Origin: [Mycobacterium] nativiensis
GTDB taxonomy: Bacteria > Actinomycetota > Actinomycetes > Mycobacteriales > Mycobacteriaceae
Direction: 5' to 3'
Assembly: GCF_020172685.1 (NCBI RefSeq)
Contig: NZ_CP083986.1
Coordinates: 5,050,444-5,114,443 of the forward strand
DNA: 64,000 bases
Shown: piece after piece, positions 1 to 10,199 of the stretch
Position numbering within the stretch: position 1 is the stretch's first letter
Layout: each line of letters opens with the position of its first letter
Position numbers and translations under genes: made by a program
The notes under the pieces: generated by a model
Told to the model about the DNA's origin: nothing
The model's database searches: none
The model's input: the letters and a program-made list of their open reading frames with translations, nothing else

Positions 1-1
1 G

Positions 2-421
2 ACGACCGACTTCGACGGTCGCTACTACCAGCTCAAGGCCGCTCGCAACGAGCCCAAGGGCCCGCAGCGTCCGCACCCGCCGATCTGCATCGGCGGCAGC
101 GGTGAGAAACGCACTCTGAAGATCACCGCGCGTTACGCCCAGCACTGGAACTTCGTCGGGGGCACACCGGAGGAGTTCGCCCGCAAGCGCGACGTGCTGG
201 CCTCGCACTGCGCCGACATCGGCCGGGATCCGAAGGAGATCCGGCTGTCGGCGCACCTGCGGCTGGAGCCGAATCGCGACTACCGCAAGGTGGTCGACGA
301 CGCGGCGGCGCTCGGCGCGCACGGCCTGGATCTGGCGATCGTCTACCTGCCGGTGCCGTATGACCCGGGCGTTCTGGAGCCGCTGGCCGAGACGATTCGG
401 GATTCGGGGTTGTTGGTCTGA
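2..421 (+). CDS. LLM-class F420-dependent oxidoreductase, C-terminal part
   Basis: This is the 3' part of a gene that begins before the window. The reading frame is open from base 2 to a TGA at 419-421. The visible 139 residues include a segment reading PPICIGGSGEKRTLKITARY, typical of the substrate/cofactor end of luciferase-like monooxygenase (LLM) TIM barrels, where a GGSG turn contacts the F420 or FMN phosphate. The rest is alternating helix and strand, ending in a YLPVPYDPGVLEPLAETIRD tail common to mycobacterial F420-dependent members. Cofactor choice (F420 rather than FMN) is inferred from the phylum. The substrate cannot be told. Confidence 0.8.
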   Translation, partial: TTDFDGRYYQLKAARNEPKGPQRPHPPICIGGSGEKRTLKITARYAQHWNFVGGTPEEFARKRDVLASHCADIGRDPKEIRLSAHLRLEPNRDYRKVVDDAAALGAHGLDLAIVYLPVPYDPGVLEPLAETIRDSGLLV

Positions 422-484
422 GTCGCCCGCTGACCACGGCCAGCAAACACCGTCAGGGCAGAGCGCCCCGCAGACCAACGCCGC

Positions 485-757
485 CTAGGTGGCGAAGCGC
501 AACAGTTCGTCGGCGGTGATCAGCCGTTCGTGCTTGGCCGGAAACTCGCGACTCCTGCGCGGATGGCGCAACAGTGACCAGGCCATACGGCCCATCCGGT
601 ATCGGTATATCGGGTTGATGTGCACGGCGCTGACCCCCGCCCTGGCTCGGACCAGATTGGAATAGTACGGACCACGTCCACGCGTCGTTGAACGCGATGC
701 CCTATAGCCGACCATTAGACACCCGACATCCGGCAAACAAGATCCAACTCGCCGCAT
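485..757 (-). pseudogene. possible small ORF or gene remnant between the LLM gene and gltD
   Basis: The 414 bases between the LLM gene and gltD (422-835) hold no confident gene. One 90-codon minus-strand frame is open here. Its C-terminal half (INPIYRYRMGRMAWSLLRHP, then a basic stretch) looks like real protein, while the N-terminal third looks random and no ribosome binding site precedes the ATG. M. tuberculosis has short poorly characterised genes (Rv3856c/Rv3857c) next to gltD, so this may be a decayed or truncated relative; that link is by position only. No hairpin terminator or promoter stands out in the rest of the gap. Confidence 0.25.
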
Positions 758-835
758 TGTGATGCAGAAGTTATCTATGTGACTGTTGCGGTATCGAGCG
801 GGATCCGATCGACCTTGGAGCCGACCAGTGCGCCG

Positions 836-2287
836 TCAGCGGATCGGCGCCGCAGTCGGCTCGATCGGGGCCGGCAGTGCGGTGGTGCCCATCAGATACC
901 GGTCGACGCCGGCCGCCGCGGCGCGGCCTTCGGCGATCGCCCAGACGATCAGGGACTGCCCGCGGCCCATGTCGCCGGCCACGTAGACGCCCGGCACCCC
1001 GGTTGCGTACCCACCGTCGCGCGCCACGTTGCCGCGGTCGGTGAACTCCACCCCCAGGTCCGTCAGCAGCGCCGACCGTTCCGGGCCCACGAATCCCATG
1101 GCCAGCAGCACCAGATCGGCCTCGAGCTCGAAGTCGGTCCCGTCCACCTTCTCGAAACCTCCATTGCGGCGGCGCACCTCGTGGGCGCGCAGCCCCGTCA
1201 CCTGGCCGTCGCGGCCGACGAACTCCTCGGTGTTGACCGCGAACACCCGCTCCCCGCCTTCCTCGTGCGCGGCGCTGGTCCGCATGATCAGCGGATAGGT
1301 CGGCCACGGCGTCGAGGCGTCGCGGTTCTCCGGCGGGCGCGGCATGATCTCGAACTGGTGCACCCCGGTCGCGCCCTGGCGATGCACGGTCCCCAGACAG
1401 TCCGCGCCGGTGTCGCCGCCGCCGATGATGATCACCTTCTTGCCCGCCGCGGTGATCGGCGGCTCGGGCAGATCGCCGGCCTGCACCCGGTTCGCCCACG
1501 GCAGGTACTCCATCGCCTGGTGGATTCCGCCGAGCTCACGGCCCCGGATCGGCAGGTCGCGCCAGGCGGTGGCGCCGCCGGCCAGCACCACGGCGTCGAA
1601 GTCGCTGCGCAACTGATCGGCCGTCACGTCCACCCCGACGTTCACGCCCGCGGCGAACACGGTGCCTTCGGCGGCCATCTGCGCCAGCCGCCGATCCAGG
1701 ATGCGCTTCTCCATCTTGAATTCCGGTATGCCGTAACGCAGCAGCCCGCCGATGCGGTCGTCACGCTCGAACACCGTCACCGCGTGCCCGGCCCGGGTGA
1801 GCTGCTGGGCGGCGGCCAGCCCGGCCGGACCGGAGCCCACCACCGCGACCGCCTTCCCGGTGCGCACCGACGGCATAATCGGTTCCGCCCAGCCCTCTTT
1901 GAAACCCCGCTCCACGATCTCGTATTCGACCTGCTTGATCGTGACCGGCGGCTGGTTGATGCCCAGCACGCAGGCCGGCTCGCACGGTGCCGGGCAGAGC
2001 CGGCCGGTGAAGTCCGGGAAGTTGTTGGTGGCGTGCAGCCGGTCGAACGCCTCGCGCCAGCGCCCGGTGCGCACCAGGTCATTCCACTCCGGGATCAGGT
2101 TTCCCAGCGGACAACCGGTGTGGCAGAACGGGATACCGCAGTCCATACAGCGGCCCGCCTGCTGGCGCACCGCGTCCTCGGCGAACTCCTCGTACACCTC
2201 GTTCCAGTCACCGAGTCGCTCGGCGACCGGGCGCCGCTGCGGCAGGATGCGCAGGGGAAATTTGATGAAACCTCTCGGATCAGCCAT
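836..2287 (-). CDS. gltD: glutamate synthase (NADPH) small subunit
   Basis: This is the beta subunit of glutamate synthase (GOGAT). It takes electrons from NADPH through FAD and passes them by iron-sulfur clusters to the large subunit, which reductively converts 2-oxoglutarate plus glutamine-derived ammonia to glutamate. The 483 residues show the N-terminal ferredoxin-like domain with cysteines at 47, 50, 55, 59 and 98, 102, 106. An FAD-binding [10 protein letters not shown] motif lies near 150 and an NADPH-binding GGGDTGADC motif near 290. The ATG overlaps the end of gltB by 8 bases (ATGGCTGA), so the two are translationally coupled with gltB first. Length and order match Rv3858c-Rv3859c as I recall them. 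Confidence 0.97.
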   Translation of the reverse strand: MADPRGFIKFPLRILPQRRPVAERLGDWNEVYEEFAEDAVRQQAGRCMDCGIPFCHTGCPLGNLIPEWNDLVRTGRWREAFDRLHATNNFPDFTGRLCPAPCEPACVLGINQPPVTIKQVEYEIVERGFKEGWAEPIMPSVRTGKAVAVVGSGPAGLAAAQQLTRAGHAVTVFERDDRIGGLLRYGIPEFKMEKRILDRRLAQMAAEGTVFAAGVNVGVDVTADQLRSDFDAVVLAGGATAWRDLPIRGRELGGIHQAMEYLPWANRVQAGDLPEPPITAAGKKVIIIGGGDTGADCLGTVHRQGATGVHQFEIMPRPPENRDASTPWPTYPLIMRTSAAHEEGGERVFAVNTEEFVGRDGQVTGLRAHEVRRRNGGFEKVDGTDFELEADLVLLAMGFVGPERSALLTDLGVEFTDRGNVARDGGYATGVPGVYVAGDMGRGQSLIVWAIAEGRAAAAGVDRYLMGTTALPAPIEPTAAPIR

Positions 2288-5200
2288 GAGCTGCCGCCAT
2301 GATCGCCTCGTTCGGGTCGGTGCCGCTCTCCTTGGCCTCGGCTACCGCCGCGAGCACCCTGCGGTAGTCGCGTGGCATCACCTTGACGAAGTGGCGGCTC
2401 TGGTTGAGCCAGTCGCCCAGGATCGCCCGGGCAGGTGCGGAGTCGGTGGCCTCGGCGTGCTCGCTCAGGATGCCGCGCAGCCAGGTGAGGTCGTCGGAGT
2501 CGAAGTCGTCGAAGTCGTCGAGATCCACCATCTCGGTGTTGAGGCAGCCGCCGATGTGCCGGCCGGGGTCGTAGAGGTACGCCACGCCCCCGGACATGCC
2601 GGCGGCGAAGTTACGCCCGGTGCGGCCCAGCACCACCACCTTGCCGCCGGTCATGTATTCGCAGCCGTGGTCGCCGACACCCTCGACCACCGCCACTGCC
2701 CCGGAGTTGCGGACCGCGAATCGTTCACCGGCCACTCCCCGCAGAAACGCCGTACCGCTGGTGGCGCCGAACAGGATCACGTTGCCGCCGATGATGTTGT
2801 CCTCGGCGACATAACCGTCCGGTGCGTCAAGCGGTGGGCGAATCACGATCCGGCCGCCGGACAGGCCCTTGCCGACGTAGTCGTTGGCGTCGCCGAAGAC
2901 CCGCAGCGTCATCCCGGACGGCAGGAACGCTCCGAAGCTGTTGCCGGCTGATCCGGTGAAGGTGATGTCGATGGTGTCATCGGGCAGGCCTTGGGCACCA
3001 TAGGCTTTGGTGACTTCGTAGCCGAGCATCGTGCCGACGGTCCGATTGACGTTGGAGATCTCGGAGCTGAACCGCACCGGGGTCCCGGCGTCCAGGGCTT
3101 CGCGGCTCATCACGATCAACTGTTGATCCAGGGCCTTGTCCAAGTCGTGGTCCTGGCCAGAGCTGCAGTACAGATCCTGATTCATGAACGCCGAATCCGG
3201 CTCGTGCAGCACCGCCGCCAGATCCAGCTTGTGGGCCTTCCAGTGCGCGCGGGCCAACGTGGTGTCCAGCGCGTTGACCTGCCCGACGGCCTCGTTGATG
3301 GTGCGGAATCCCAGGGCGGCAAGGTATTCGCGAACCTCCTCGGCGATGAACCAGAAGAAGTTCTCGACGAACTCGGGCCGGCCGGTGAAGCGCCGGCGCA
3401 GCTCGGGGTTCTGGGTGGCCACCCCGACGGGACAGGTGTCCAGGTGGCAGACCCGCATCATGATGCAGCCCGACACCACCAGCGGCGCGGTCGCGAAGCC
3501 GAACTCCTCGGCGCCCAGCAGCGCCGCGATCACCACGTCGCGCCCGGTCTTGAGCTGACCGTCCACCTGCACCACGATCCGGTCCCGAAGACCGTTGAGC
3601 AGCAACGTCTGCTGCGTTTCGGCCAGCCCCAGCTCCCACGGCGCCCCGGCGTGCTTCAGTGAGGTCAGCGGCGCCGCACCGGTACCGCCGTCGTGCCCGG
3701 AGATCAGCACCACGTCGGCGTGCGCCTTGGACACCCCGGCGGCCACCGTCCCGACCCCGTTCTCGGCGACCAGCTTCACGTGGATGCGCGCGGCCGGGTT
3801 GGCGTTCTTCAGGTCGTAGATCAGCTGCTTGAGGTCCTCGATGGAATAGATGTCGTGGTGCGGCGGAGGTGAGATCAGCCCGACACCGGGGGTGGCGTGG
3901 CGAACCTCGGCGATCCACGGGTACACCTTGTTGCCCGGAAGCTGGCCGCCCTCACCGGGTTTGGCTCCCTGGGCGATCTTGATCTGCAGATCGGTGCAGT
4001 TGACCAGGTAGTCGCTGGTCACGCCGAACCGGGCGGAGGCCACCTGCTTGATCGCGCTGCGCCGCCAGTCGCCGTTCGGGTCGGGCTGGTAGCGGTCGGC
4101 GTGCTCGCCGCCCTCGCCGCAGTTCGACCGGCCGCCGATCCGGTTCATCGCGATCGCCAGCGTCTCGTGCGCCTCGGCGGAGATCGAGCCGTAGCTCATC
4201 GCGCCGGTGGCGAACCGCTTGACGATCTCGGTCGCCGGCTCCACCTCGTCGATCGGAACCGGTGGCCGCTGCCCGACTTTGAACTTCAGCAGGCCGCGCA
4301 GGGTGGCCAATTGCTCACTCTGGTCGTCGACCAACGCGGTGTACTCCTTGAACACCGCGTATTGGCCGGTGCGCGTGGAGTGCTGAAGTTTGAACACCGT
4401 CTCCGGGTTGAACAGGTGGTACTCGCCCTCGCGGCGCCACTGGTATTCACCCCCTACCGGCAACTCGCGGTGGGCGCGCTCCTCGGGACGGTCCAGATAG
4501 GCCAGCCCGTGCCGGGCCGCCACGTCGGCGGCGATGTCGTCGAGGGTGATGCCGCCGATCGGGCAGAACAGGCCGGTGAAGTAATCGTCGAGCACGTCCT
4601 GGGAGATGCCGACCGGCTGAAACAGTTGCGCGCCGGTGTAGGAGGCCCGCGTCGAGATGCCCATCTTGGACATCACCTTCAGCACGCCCTTGGCCGCGGC
4701 CTTGGCGTAGTTGGCCACCGCCTGCTCGTGGTCGACTCCCTCGATAAGGCCCCGATCGAACATGTCCTCGACCGACTCGAACGCCAGGTACGGGTTGACG
4801 GCGGCAGCGCCGAAACCGATCAAGGCCGCCAGGTGGTGCACCTCACGGGCGTCGCCGGACTCCACCACCAGGCCCACCTTGGTGCGGCTGCGCTCGGCAA
4901 CCAGGTGATGGTGCACGGCGGCGGTGGCCAGCAGGGACGGGATGGGCGCCAGCGTCTCGTCCGACTCCCGGTCGGAGATCACCAGGAAGGAGGCGCCGCC
5001 GGCGATCGCCACCGAGGCCTGCTCACAGACCCGCTGCAGTGCCGCACGCAATCCGTCCCCGCCCTCGGCCACCGGGTAACGGCAGTCGATGACGGCGGTG
5101 GACAGCCCGTGCCTGCCCCTCGTACCGATCCGCTGATCGGGGTCCAACTTGACCAGTTTCGCCAGATCGGAGTTGCTCAGGATCGGCTGGGGCAGCACCA

Positions 5201-6893
5201 CCTGGCGCCAGGTGGGCTCGGCGGTGTTGAGCAGGTCACCCTCGGGCCCCACGGCGCCCTGCAGGCTGGTGACCACTTCTTCGCGAATGGCGTCCAGCGG
5301 CGGATTGGTCACCTGGGCGAACATCTGCTGGAAGTAGTCGTACAGCATTCGGGGCCGTGCCGAGAGAACTGCGACCGGGGTGTCGGTGCCCATCGACCCG
5401 ATCGGCTCGGCGCCGGAGCGGGCCATCGGCGCGAGCACCAGGTTGAGCTCCTCGTAGGTGTAGCCGAACACCTGCTGCCGCAACAGCACCCGGTGGTGCT
5501 CCATCCGCGGGGCGTCGCCCGGCGGCAGCTGTTCGATCGGGATCAGCGCCTCGTCGATCCACTCCTGGTACGGGCGCTGCGCCGCCAGCGTGGACTTGAT
5601 CTCGTCGTCGGAGATGATCCGGCCGGCGGCGGTGTCCACCAGGAACATCCGGCCCGGCTGCAGCCGCTGCCGGTGCACCACGGTGGCCGGATCCAGGTCG
5701 AGCACGCCGGCCTCGGAAGCCATCACCACCAGCCCGTCGTCGGTGACCCAGATCCTCGACGGCCGAAGGCCGTTGCGGTCCAACACCGCGCCCACCAAGG
5801 TTCCGTCGGTGAAGGTCATCGAGGCCGGGCCGTCCCATGGCTCCATCAACGAGTCGTGGTACTCGTAGAAGGCCCGCAGGGCGGGGTCCATCGACCGGTG
5901 CCGCTCCCATGCCTCCGGGATCATCATCAGCACGGCGTGCGGCAGGCTGCGGCCCCCCAGATGCAGCAACTCGAGCACCTCGTCGAATCGGGCCGTGTCG
6001 GAGGCGCCCGGCGTGCAGATCGGGAACAGCTTGTCGGCTGTGCTTTCCGCGGTCCCCGGCCCCCCGTCGCCGAAGACGTCGGTGCGGATCAGCGCCTCCC
6101 GGGCCCGCATCCAGTTCTCGTTGCCGGTGACGGTGTTGATCTCGCCGTTGTGCGCGATGCGCCGGAACGGGTGCGCCAGCGGCCAGGACGGAAAGGTGTT
6201 GGTGGAGAACCGGGAATGCACGATGCCCAGCGCGCTCTGCATGCGCGGGTCCGCCAGATCCGGGTAGAACGCCTTCAACTGCGGGGTGGTCAGCATGCCC
6301 TTGTAGCACAGGGTGCGACCGGAAAGGCTTGGGAAATAGATGGTTTCCCGACCGGGCCCGTCCTGGCCGGGACCCTTGCTGCCCAGCTCGTGCTCGGCGC
6401 GCTTACGCACGACGTAGGCGCGGCGTTCCAGGGTCATTCCCGACGCCCCGCCGAGGAACAACTGCCGGAAGGTGGGCATCGCGTCGCGGGCCAGCGCGCC
6501 CAGCGACGAGTCGTCGGTCGGCACGTCGCGCCAGCCGAGCACCTGCAACCCCTCGGCCTCGGCGATCTTCTCCACGGCGGCGCACGCGGACACCGCCTCT
6601 TTGGCCGACTGCGGCAGGAATGCTATCCCGGTGGCGTAGGAGCCCTCCGGGGGAAGCTCGAAATCGGTTACGGCGCGCAGGAATTGATCCGGCACCTGGA
6701 TGAGGATGCCGGCACCGTCCCCACTGTGCGGTTCGGCGCCGGCGGCGCCGCGATGCTCGAGGTTCAGCAGCGCGGTGATCGACTTGTCGACTATGTCGCG
6801 ACTGCGCCGACCGTGGATGTCGACGACCATGGCCACCCCGCACGCGTCATGTTCGAACGCGGGGTTGTAGAGCCCGATCCGGGAGGCTGCCAT
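2280..6893 (-). CDS. gltB: glutamate synthase large subunit
   Basis: The GOGAT alpha subunit: an N-terminal Ntn-type glutaminase releases ammonia from glutamine, which is tunnelled to an FMN-bound synthase domain. I chose the ATG at 6893 (1,537 residues). It follows a GAAGGTCAGGTG ribosome site and puts the catalytic cysteine at residue 18 (HDACGVAM), consistent with a short propeptide. An in-frame start at 6941 would add 16 unlikely residues. The central FMN region contains [18 protein letters not shown], followed by the 3Fe-4S cysteines in [16 protein letters not shown]. The C-terminal GXGXG repeat domain includes [10 protein letters not shown]. An acidic run ([12 protein letters not shown]) near the C-terminus is coded by a 9-base repeat. 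It is divergent from the glutamine synthetase gene upstream. Confidence 0.97.
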   Translation of the reverse strand: MAASRIGLYNPAFEHDACGVAMVVDIHGRRSRDIVDKSITALLNLEHRGAAGAEPHSGDGAGILIQVPDQFLRAVTDFELPPEGSYATGIAFLPQSAKEAVSACAAVEKIAEAEGLQVLGWRDVPTDDSSLGALARDAMPTFRQLFLGGASGMTLERRAYVVRKRAEHELGSKGPGQDGPGRETIYFPSLSGRTLCYKGMLTTPQLKAFYPDLADPRMQSALGIVHSRFSTNTFPSWPLAHPFRRIAHNGEINTVTGNENWMRAREALIRTDVFGDGGPGTAESTADKLFPICTPGASDTARFDEVLELLHLGGRSLPHAVLMMIPEAWERHRSMDPALRAFYEYHDSLMEPWDGPASMTFTDGTLVGAVLDRNGLRPSRIWVTDDGLVVMASEAGVLDLDPATVVHRQRLQPGRMFLVDTAAGRIISDDEIKSTLAAQRPYQEWIDEALIPIEQLPPGDAPRMEHHRVLLRQQVFGYTYEELNLVLAPMARSGAEPIGSMGTDTPVAVLSARPRMLYDYFQQMFAQVTNPPLDAIREEVVTSLQGAVGPEGDLLNTAEPTWRQVVLPQPILSNSDLAKLVKLDPDQRIGTRGRHGLSTAVIDCRYPVAEGGDGLRAALQRVCEQASVAIAGGASFLVISDRESDETLAPIPSLLATAAVHHHLVAERSRTKVGLVVESGDAREVHHLAALIGFGAAAVNPYLAFESVEDMFDRGLIEGVDHEQAVANYAKAAAKGVLKVMSKMGISTRASYTGAQLFQPVGISQDVLDDYFTGLFCPIGGITLDDIAADVAARHGLAYLDRPEERAHRELPVGGEYQWRREGEYHLFNPETVFKLQHSTRTGQYAVFKEYTALVDDQSEQLATLRGLLKFKVGQRPPVPIDEVEPATEIVKRFATGAMSYGSISAEAHETLAIAMNRIGGRSNCGEGGEHADRYQPDPNGDWRRSAIKQVASARFGVTSDYLVNCTDLQIKIAQGAKPGEGGQLPGNKVYPWIAEVRHATPGVGLISPPPHHDIYSIEDLKQLIYDLKNANPAARIHVKLVAENGVGTVAAGVSKAHADVVLISGHDGGTGAAPLTSLKHAGAPWELGLAETQQTLLLNGLRDRIVVQVDGQLKTGRDVVIAALLGAEEFGFATAPLVVSGCIMMRVCHLDTCPVGVATQNPELRRRFTGRPEFVENFFWFIAEEVREYLAALGFRTINEAVGQVNALDTTLARAHWKAHKLDLAAVLHEPDSAFMNQDLYCSSGQDHDLDKALDQQLIVMSREALDAGTPVRFSSEISNVNRTVGTMLGYEVTKAYGAQGLPDDTIDITFTGSAGNSFGAFLPSGMTLRVFGDANDYVGKGLSGGRIVIRPPLDAPDGYVAEDNIIGGNVILFGATSGTAFLRGVAGERFAVRNSGAVAVVEGVGDHGCEYMTGGKVVVLGRTGRNFAAGMSGGVAYLYDPGRHIGGCLNTEMVDLDDFDDFDSDDLTWLRGILSEHAEATDSAPARAILGDWLNQSRHFVKVMPRDYRRVLAAVAEAKESGTDPNEAIMAAAHG

Positions 6894-7071
6894 CAGCACC
6901 TGACCTTCGCACGTACCTGTCGCATCGCGGGGATTCACCAATGCGAGACGGGAGTTCTGGTCCGTGCGACGTTGAACGGCTGACCTGTCTGAAAATTACC
7001 AGCAGGCATCGCCACGATATACCCGGATCCGGGCCGCGTGCCACCCGCTGCGCAAACGGTAATCCGGTGAG

Positions 7072-7094
7072 TATTGCGTTACTTCAGCGCAATA
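7072..7094. promoter_or_regulatory. inverted repeat in the gltB-glnA divergent promoter region
   Basis: The 267-base gap between gltB and the glutamine synthetase gene contains a perfect 7-base inverted repeat, TATTGCG and CGCAATA, separated by 9 bases and centred 78 bases before the glnA ATG. CCGG flanks sit outside both arms (TCCGG and CCGGA) with uneven spacing. It is an attractive operator for coordinated GS/GOGAT control, but I cannot match it confidently to the GlnR consensus. Confidence 0.45.
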
Positions 7095-7160
7095 ACCGGA
7101 TCATGTTCGGGAAATGTGGGCTGCCTATCGTCTGGCTGTCTGCATGCGAAGGAGACCACT

Positions 7161-8585
7161 ATGACTGTCGATATTCTCAAGCTCGTCGCGGACGAGAACA
7201 TCGAATATGTCGATGTTCGATTCTGCGACCTGCCTGGCGTGATGCAACACTTCTCCATTCCGGCTGCGGCGCTCGATGAGAGCGTGTTCACCGAGGGGCT
7301 GGCCTTCGACGGTTCGTCGATCCGCGGCTTCCAGTCCATTCACGAGTCGGACATGATGTTGCTGCCCGACCCCGCCACGGCACGCATTGACCCCTTCCGG
7401 GCAGCAAAGACGCTGAACCTGAATTTCTTCGTGCACGATCCATTCACCCGCGAGCCCTACTCGCGCGACCCGCGCAACATCGCCCGCAAGGCCGAGAGCT
7501 ACCTGGCCAGCACCGGGATCGCCGACACCGCCTACTTCGGCGCCGAGGCCGAGTTCTACATCTTCGACTCGGTGTCCTTCGACTCGCAGATTAACGGCTC
7601 GTTCTACGAAGTGGATTCGGTTTCCGGGTGGTGGAACACCGGTCGAGCCACCGAGGCGGACGGCAGCGCCAACCGGGGGTACAAGGTGCGCCCCAAGGGC
7701 GGCTATTTCCCGGTGGCGCCGGTCGATCAGTACGTCGACCTGCGCGACACCATGACCACCAACCTGACCAACGCCGGCTTCACGGTGGAGCGCGGCCACC
7801 ACGAGGTCGGCACCGGCGGCCAGACCGAGATCAACTACCAGTTCAACACGCTGCTGCACGCCGCCGACGACCTGATGCTGTTCAAATACATCATCAAGAA
7901 CACCGCCTGGGCCCAGGGCAAGACCGTCACCTTCATGCCCAAACCGCTGTTCGGCGACAACGGCTCGGGCATGCACGTTCATCAGTCGGTGTGGAAGGAC
8001 GGCGAGCCGCTGTTCTACGACGACATCGGGTACGCCGGACTGTCGGACACCGCCCGGCATTACATCGGCGGCATCCTGCACCACGCCCCGTCACTGCTGG
8101 CGTTCACCAACCCGACCGTCAACTCCTACAAGCGCCTGGTCCCGCATTTCGAAGCCCCGATCAACCTGGTGTACAGCCAGCGCAACCGCTCGGCGTGTGT
8201 GCGTATCCCGATCACCGGCTCCAACCCGAAGGCCAAGCGCCTGGAGTTCCGCTGCCCGGACTCCTCGGGCAACCCGTATCTGGCGTTCTCGGCGATGCTG
8301 ATGGCCGGAATCGACGGCGTCAAGAACAAGATCGAGCCGGCCGCCCCGGTCGACAAGGACCTCTACGAGCTGCCGCCCGACGAGGCCGCAAACATCCCGC
8401 AGGCCCCGGCGTCGCTGGCCCAGGTGATCGACAACCTGGAAGCCGACCACGAATACCTCACCGAAGGCGGGGTTTTCACCCCGGACCTGATCGACACCTG
8501 GATCGGCTACAAGCGCGACCACGAGATCACCCCGATCAACCTGCGCCCGCACCCGTACGAGTTCGCGCTGTACTACGACTGCTGA
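7161..8585 (+). CDS. glnA: glutamine synthetase type I (GlnA1-like paralogue)
   Basis: ATP-dependent ligation of ammonia to glutamate. The ATG at 7161 follows AAGGAG by 6 bases; an upstream in-frame start lacks this. The 474 residues are close to mycobacterial GlnA1 throughout. Visible motifs are the N-terminal [16 protein letters not shown], the metal/glutamate-binding [10 protein letters not shown], the ATP-binding [16 protein letters not shown], the NRSACVRIP loop, and the adenylylation site at Tyr402 in [11 protein letters not shown], so it is probably controlled by GlnE. In M. tuberculosis glnA1 lies elsewhere (near lipA/lipB, from memory), so this copy beside GOGAT may be an additional GS or a relocated one. 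It forms a complete GS/GOGAT pair with the divergent gltBD. Confidence 0.95.
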   Translation: MTVDILKLVADENIEYVDVRFCDLPGVMQHFSIPAAALDESVFTEGLAFDGSSIRGFQSIHESDMMLLPDPATARIDPFRAAKTLNLNFFVHDPFTREPYSRDPRNIARKAESYLASTGIADTAYFGAEAEFYIFDSVSFDSQINGSFYEVDSVSGWWNTGRATEADGSANRGYKVRPKGGYFPVAPVDQYVDLRDTMTTNLTNAGFTVERGHHEVGTGGQTEINYQFNTLLHAADDLMLFKYIIKNTAWAQGKTVTFMPKPLFGDNGSGMHVHQSVWKDGEPLFYDDIGYAGLSDTARHYIGGILHHAPSLLAFTNPTVNSYKRLVPHFEAPINLVYSQRNRSACVRIPITGSNPKAKRLEFRCPDSSGNPYLAFSAMLMAGIDGVKNKIEPAAPVDKDLYELPPDEAANIPQAPASLAQVIDNLEADHEYLTEGGVFTPDLIDTWIGYKRDHEITPINLRPHPYEFALYYDC

Positions 8586-8677
8586 CCGGGGCCGCAGCGG
8601 TAGGGACACGTTCGCGGTTAAGCTGCACAGTTGTTGGCCCAGCTGGCCGCGTCGCCGCCGTATGTCCCGAGGAGCCC

Positions 8678-9739
8678 ATGAACCCCGACGACGACTTCCT
8701 GCGGAGTCGGCTGCCGCCGCAACAACCCCACCAGCAACAGCCCTGGGCGCAGCCGCCACAGCAACCGCAGCAGCCCGTCCAGCACCCGCCTTATCCTCAG
8801 CCCGGTCCGGCCCGGCCGGCCCGGCCGGAACCGACCCGCGGCTGGCGGCGTGCCGTACTGTCCGCGACGCTGGGGTTGGTCAACCTGGGCCCGTCGGCGG
8901 CCGAGCGTGAGGAGACCGCTTACGAGGCGGCCATTCGGGCCCTGCCGCACGGCACCTACAAGGTGGGGGTGCTCGGAAAGGGCGGCGTCGGCAAGACGAC
9001 GGTGGCGGCCAGTGTCGGTTCGGTGTTCGCCGCGCTGCGCCGAACCGACCACGTGGTGGCCGTGGACGCCGACACCGCGTTCGGTCGGCTCGGCAGCCGC
9101 ATCGATCCGCGTGCCACCAGCTCCTACTGGGATCTGGCCGCAGATGCGGGCATGCAGTCGTTCGCCGACATCAGCAGCCGGGTCGGTGCCAACGCCGCGG
9201 GGCTGTACGTGCTGGTGGGTGAGCCGGCGGCCGGGCGGCGACGGATTCTCGACGCCGCGCTGTACCGGGAGGCCGCCCTGCGACTGGACCGGCATTTCGC
9301 CATCTCGATCATCGACTGCGGTTCGACCATGGACTCGCCGGTGACCCAGGAGGCGCTGCGTGATCTCGACGCACTGATCGTGGTCTCCTCGCCGTGGGCG
9401 GACGGGGCCGGCGCGGCCGCCAAGACCATGGAATGGCTGGCCGACCGCGGCCAGGGCGGCCTGCTGCACCGCACCGTGGTGGTGCTCAACGACTCCGACG
9501 GTCACGCCGACAAACGCACCCGGTCGGCCCTGACCGCGCAGTTCCTCCAGCACGGCCAGGCAGTGGTCGAGGTGCCGTTCGACCCGCACCTGCGCCCCGG
9601 CGGGGTGATCGATGTGATGCAGGAGATGGCGCCGGGCACCCGGCGCAGGTTCCTGCACATCGCGGCGATCATCTCGCGCCACTTCGCGTCCCGCCCCCGG
9701 GGCCGCGACGCCAAGCCGGCGTCGAATCAGAGCAGGTAG
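8678..9739 (+). CDS. MinD/ParA-like P-loop ATPase, Rv3860-like (EspI-related)
   Basis: A 353-residue cytoplasmic ATPase. The start is an ATG behind GAGGAG (8669-8674). Residues 13-53 are a proline/glutamine-rich disordered stretch. A deviant Walker A motif, GKGGVGKTT, lies at 100-108, followed by VVAVDADTAFGRLGSR and a Walker B-like SIIDCGSTMDSP. This is the layout of the MinD-like family found beside ESX loci (EspI/Rv3876 and relatives). Its position after gltB matches Rv3860 of M. tuberculosis, but here a glutamine synthetase gene intervenes. No ESX genes lie in the window, so partner and role are unknown. Its last 13 bases overlap the convergent htdZ. Confidence 0.85.
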   Translation: MNPDDDFLRSRLPPQQPHQQQPWAQPPQQPQQPVQHPPYPQPGPARPARPEPTRGWRRAVLSATLGLVNLGPSAAEREETAYEAAIRALPHGTYKVGVLGKGGVGKTTVAASVGSVFAALRRTDHVVAVDADTAFGRLGSRIDPRATSSYWDLAADAGMQSFADISSRVGANAAGLYVLVGEPAAGRRRILDAALYREAALRLDRHFAISIIDCGSTMDSPVTQEALRDLDALIVVSSPWADGAGAAAKTMEWLADRGQGGLLHRTVVVLNDSDGHADKRTRSALTAQFLQHGQAVVEVPFDPHLRPGGVIDVMQEMAPGTRRRFLHIAAIISRHFASRPRGRDAKPASNQSR

Positions 9740-10182
9740 CGCACCACACTCTCGGCGACGCAGGCCGGCTTGGCGCTGCCGTCGATGGCCACCGTGGTCG
9801 AGAAGGTCACCTGGTGGGCGCCCCCACCCACATCGGCCACCTCGACCACCGAGGTCTCGGCCCGGATCTTGGAGCCGACCGGCACCGGCGCCGGGAAGCG
9901 CACCTTGTTCAGTCCGTAGTTGATCGCCAGCTTGACCCCGTCGAGCCGGCTGATCTGCGCCATCAGCTGCGGCAGCATGGCCAATGTCATGTAGCCGTGG
10001 GCGATCGTGGTCCCGAAGGGTCCGGTGGCGGCCCGCTCGGGGTCGACGTGAATCCACTGGTGGTCACCGGTGGCGTCGGCGAACAGATTGACCGCCTCTT
10101 GGGTGATGGTCACCCAGTCGCTGTGGCCGATCAGCTCCCCCTGGCATGCGGCAAGCTCCTCGATCGATCCGAAAGTACGCAC
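9727..10182 (-). CDS. htdZ: MaoC-type (R)-3-hydroxyacyl-thioester dehydratase, HtdZ/Rv0130-like
   Basis: A 151-residue single hot-dog-fold hydratase. The GTG start at 10182 follows AAAGGAG by 9 bases. The hydratase 2 signature is complete: FADATGDHQWIHVDPERA, with the catalytic Asp and His, then GPFGTTIAHGYMTL. From memory it is close over its whole length to M. tuberculosis Rv0130 (HtdZ), which dehydrates (R)-3-hydroxyacyl-CoA. It lies 17 bases downstream of a CoA-transferase family gene on the same strand, so the two are probably cotranscribed. Confidence 0.92.
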   Translation of the reverse strand: MRTFGSIEELAACQGELIGHSDWVTITQEAVNLFADATGDHQWIHVDPERAATGPFGTTIAHGYMTLAMLPQLMAQISRLDGVKLAINYGLNKVRFPAPVPVGSKIRAETSVVEVADVGGGAHQVTFSTTVAIDGSAKPACVAESVVRYLL

Positions 10183-10199
10183 GTGCTCCCGCTCCTTTG

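Noticed and set aside
2500..2530. 9-base repeat (GTCGTCGAA-type) near the gltB 3' end
   Set aside because: Codes a short acidic run; simple slippage, not a mobile or regulatory repeat.
3897..6983. 1,028-codon open frame on the + strand across gltB
   Set aside because: Antisense shadow of a high-G+C gene; composition is Arg/Gly/His-rich with no motifs, and gltB is unmistakable.
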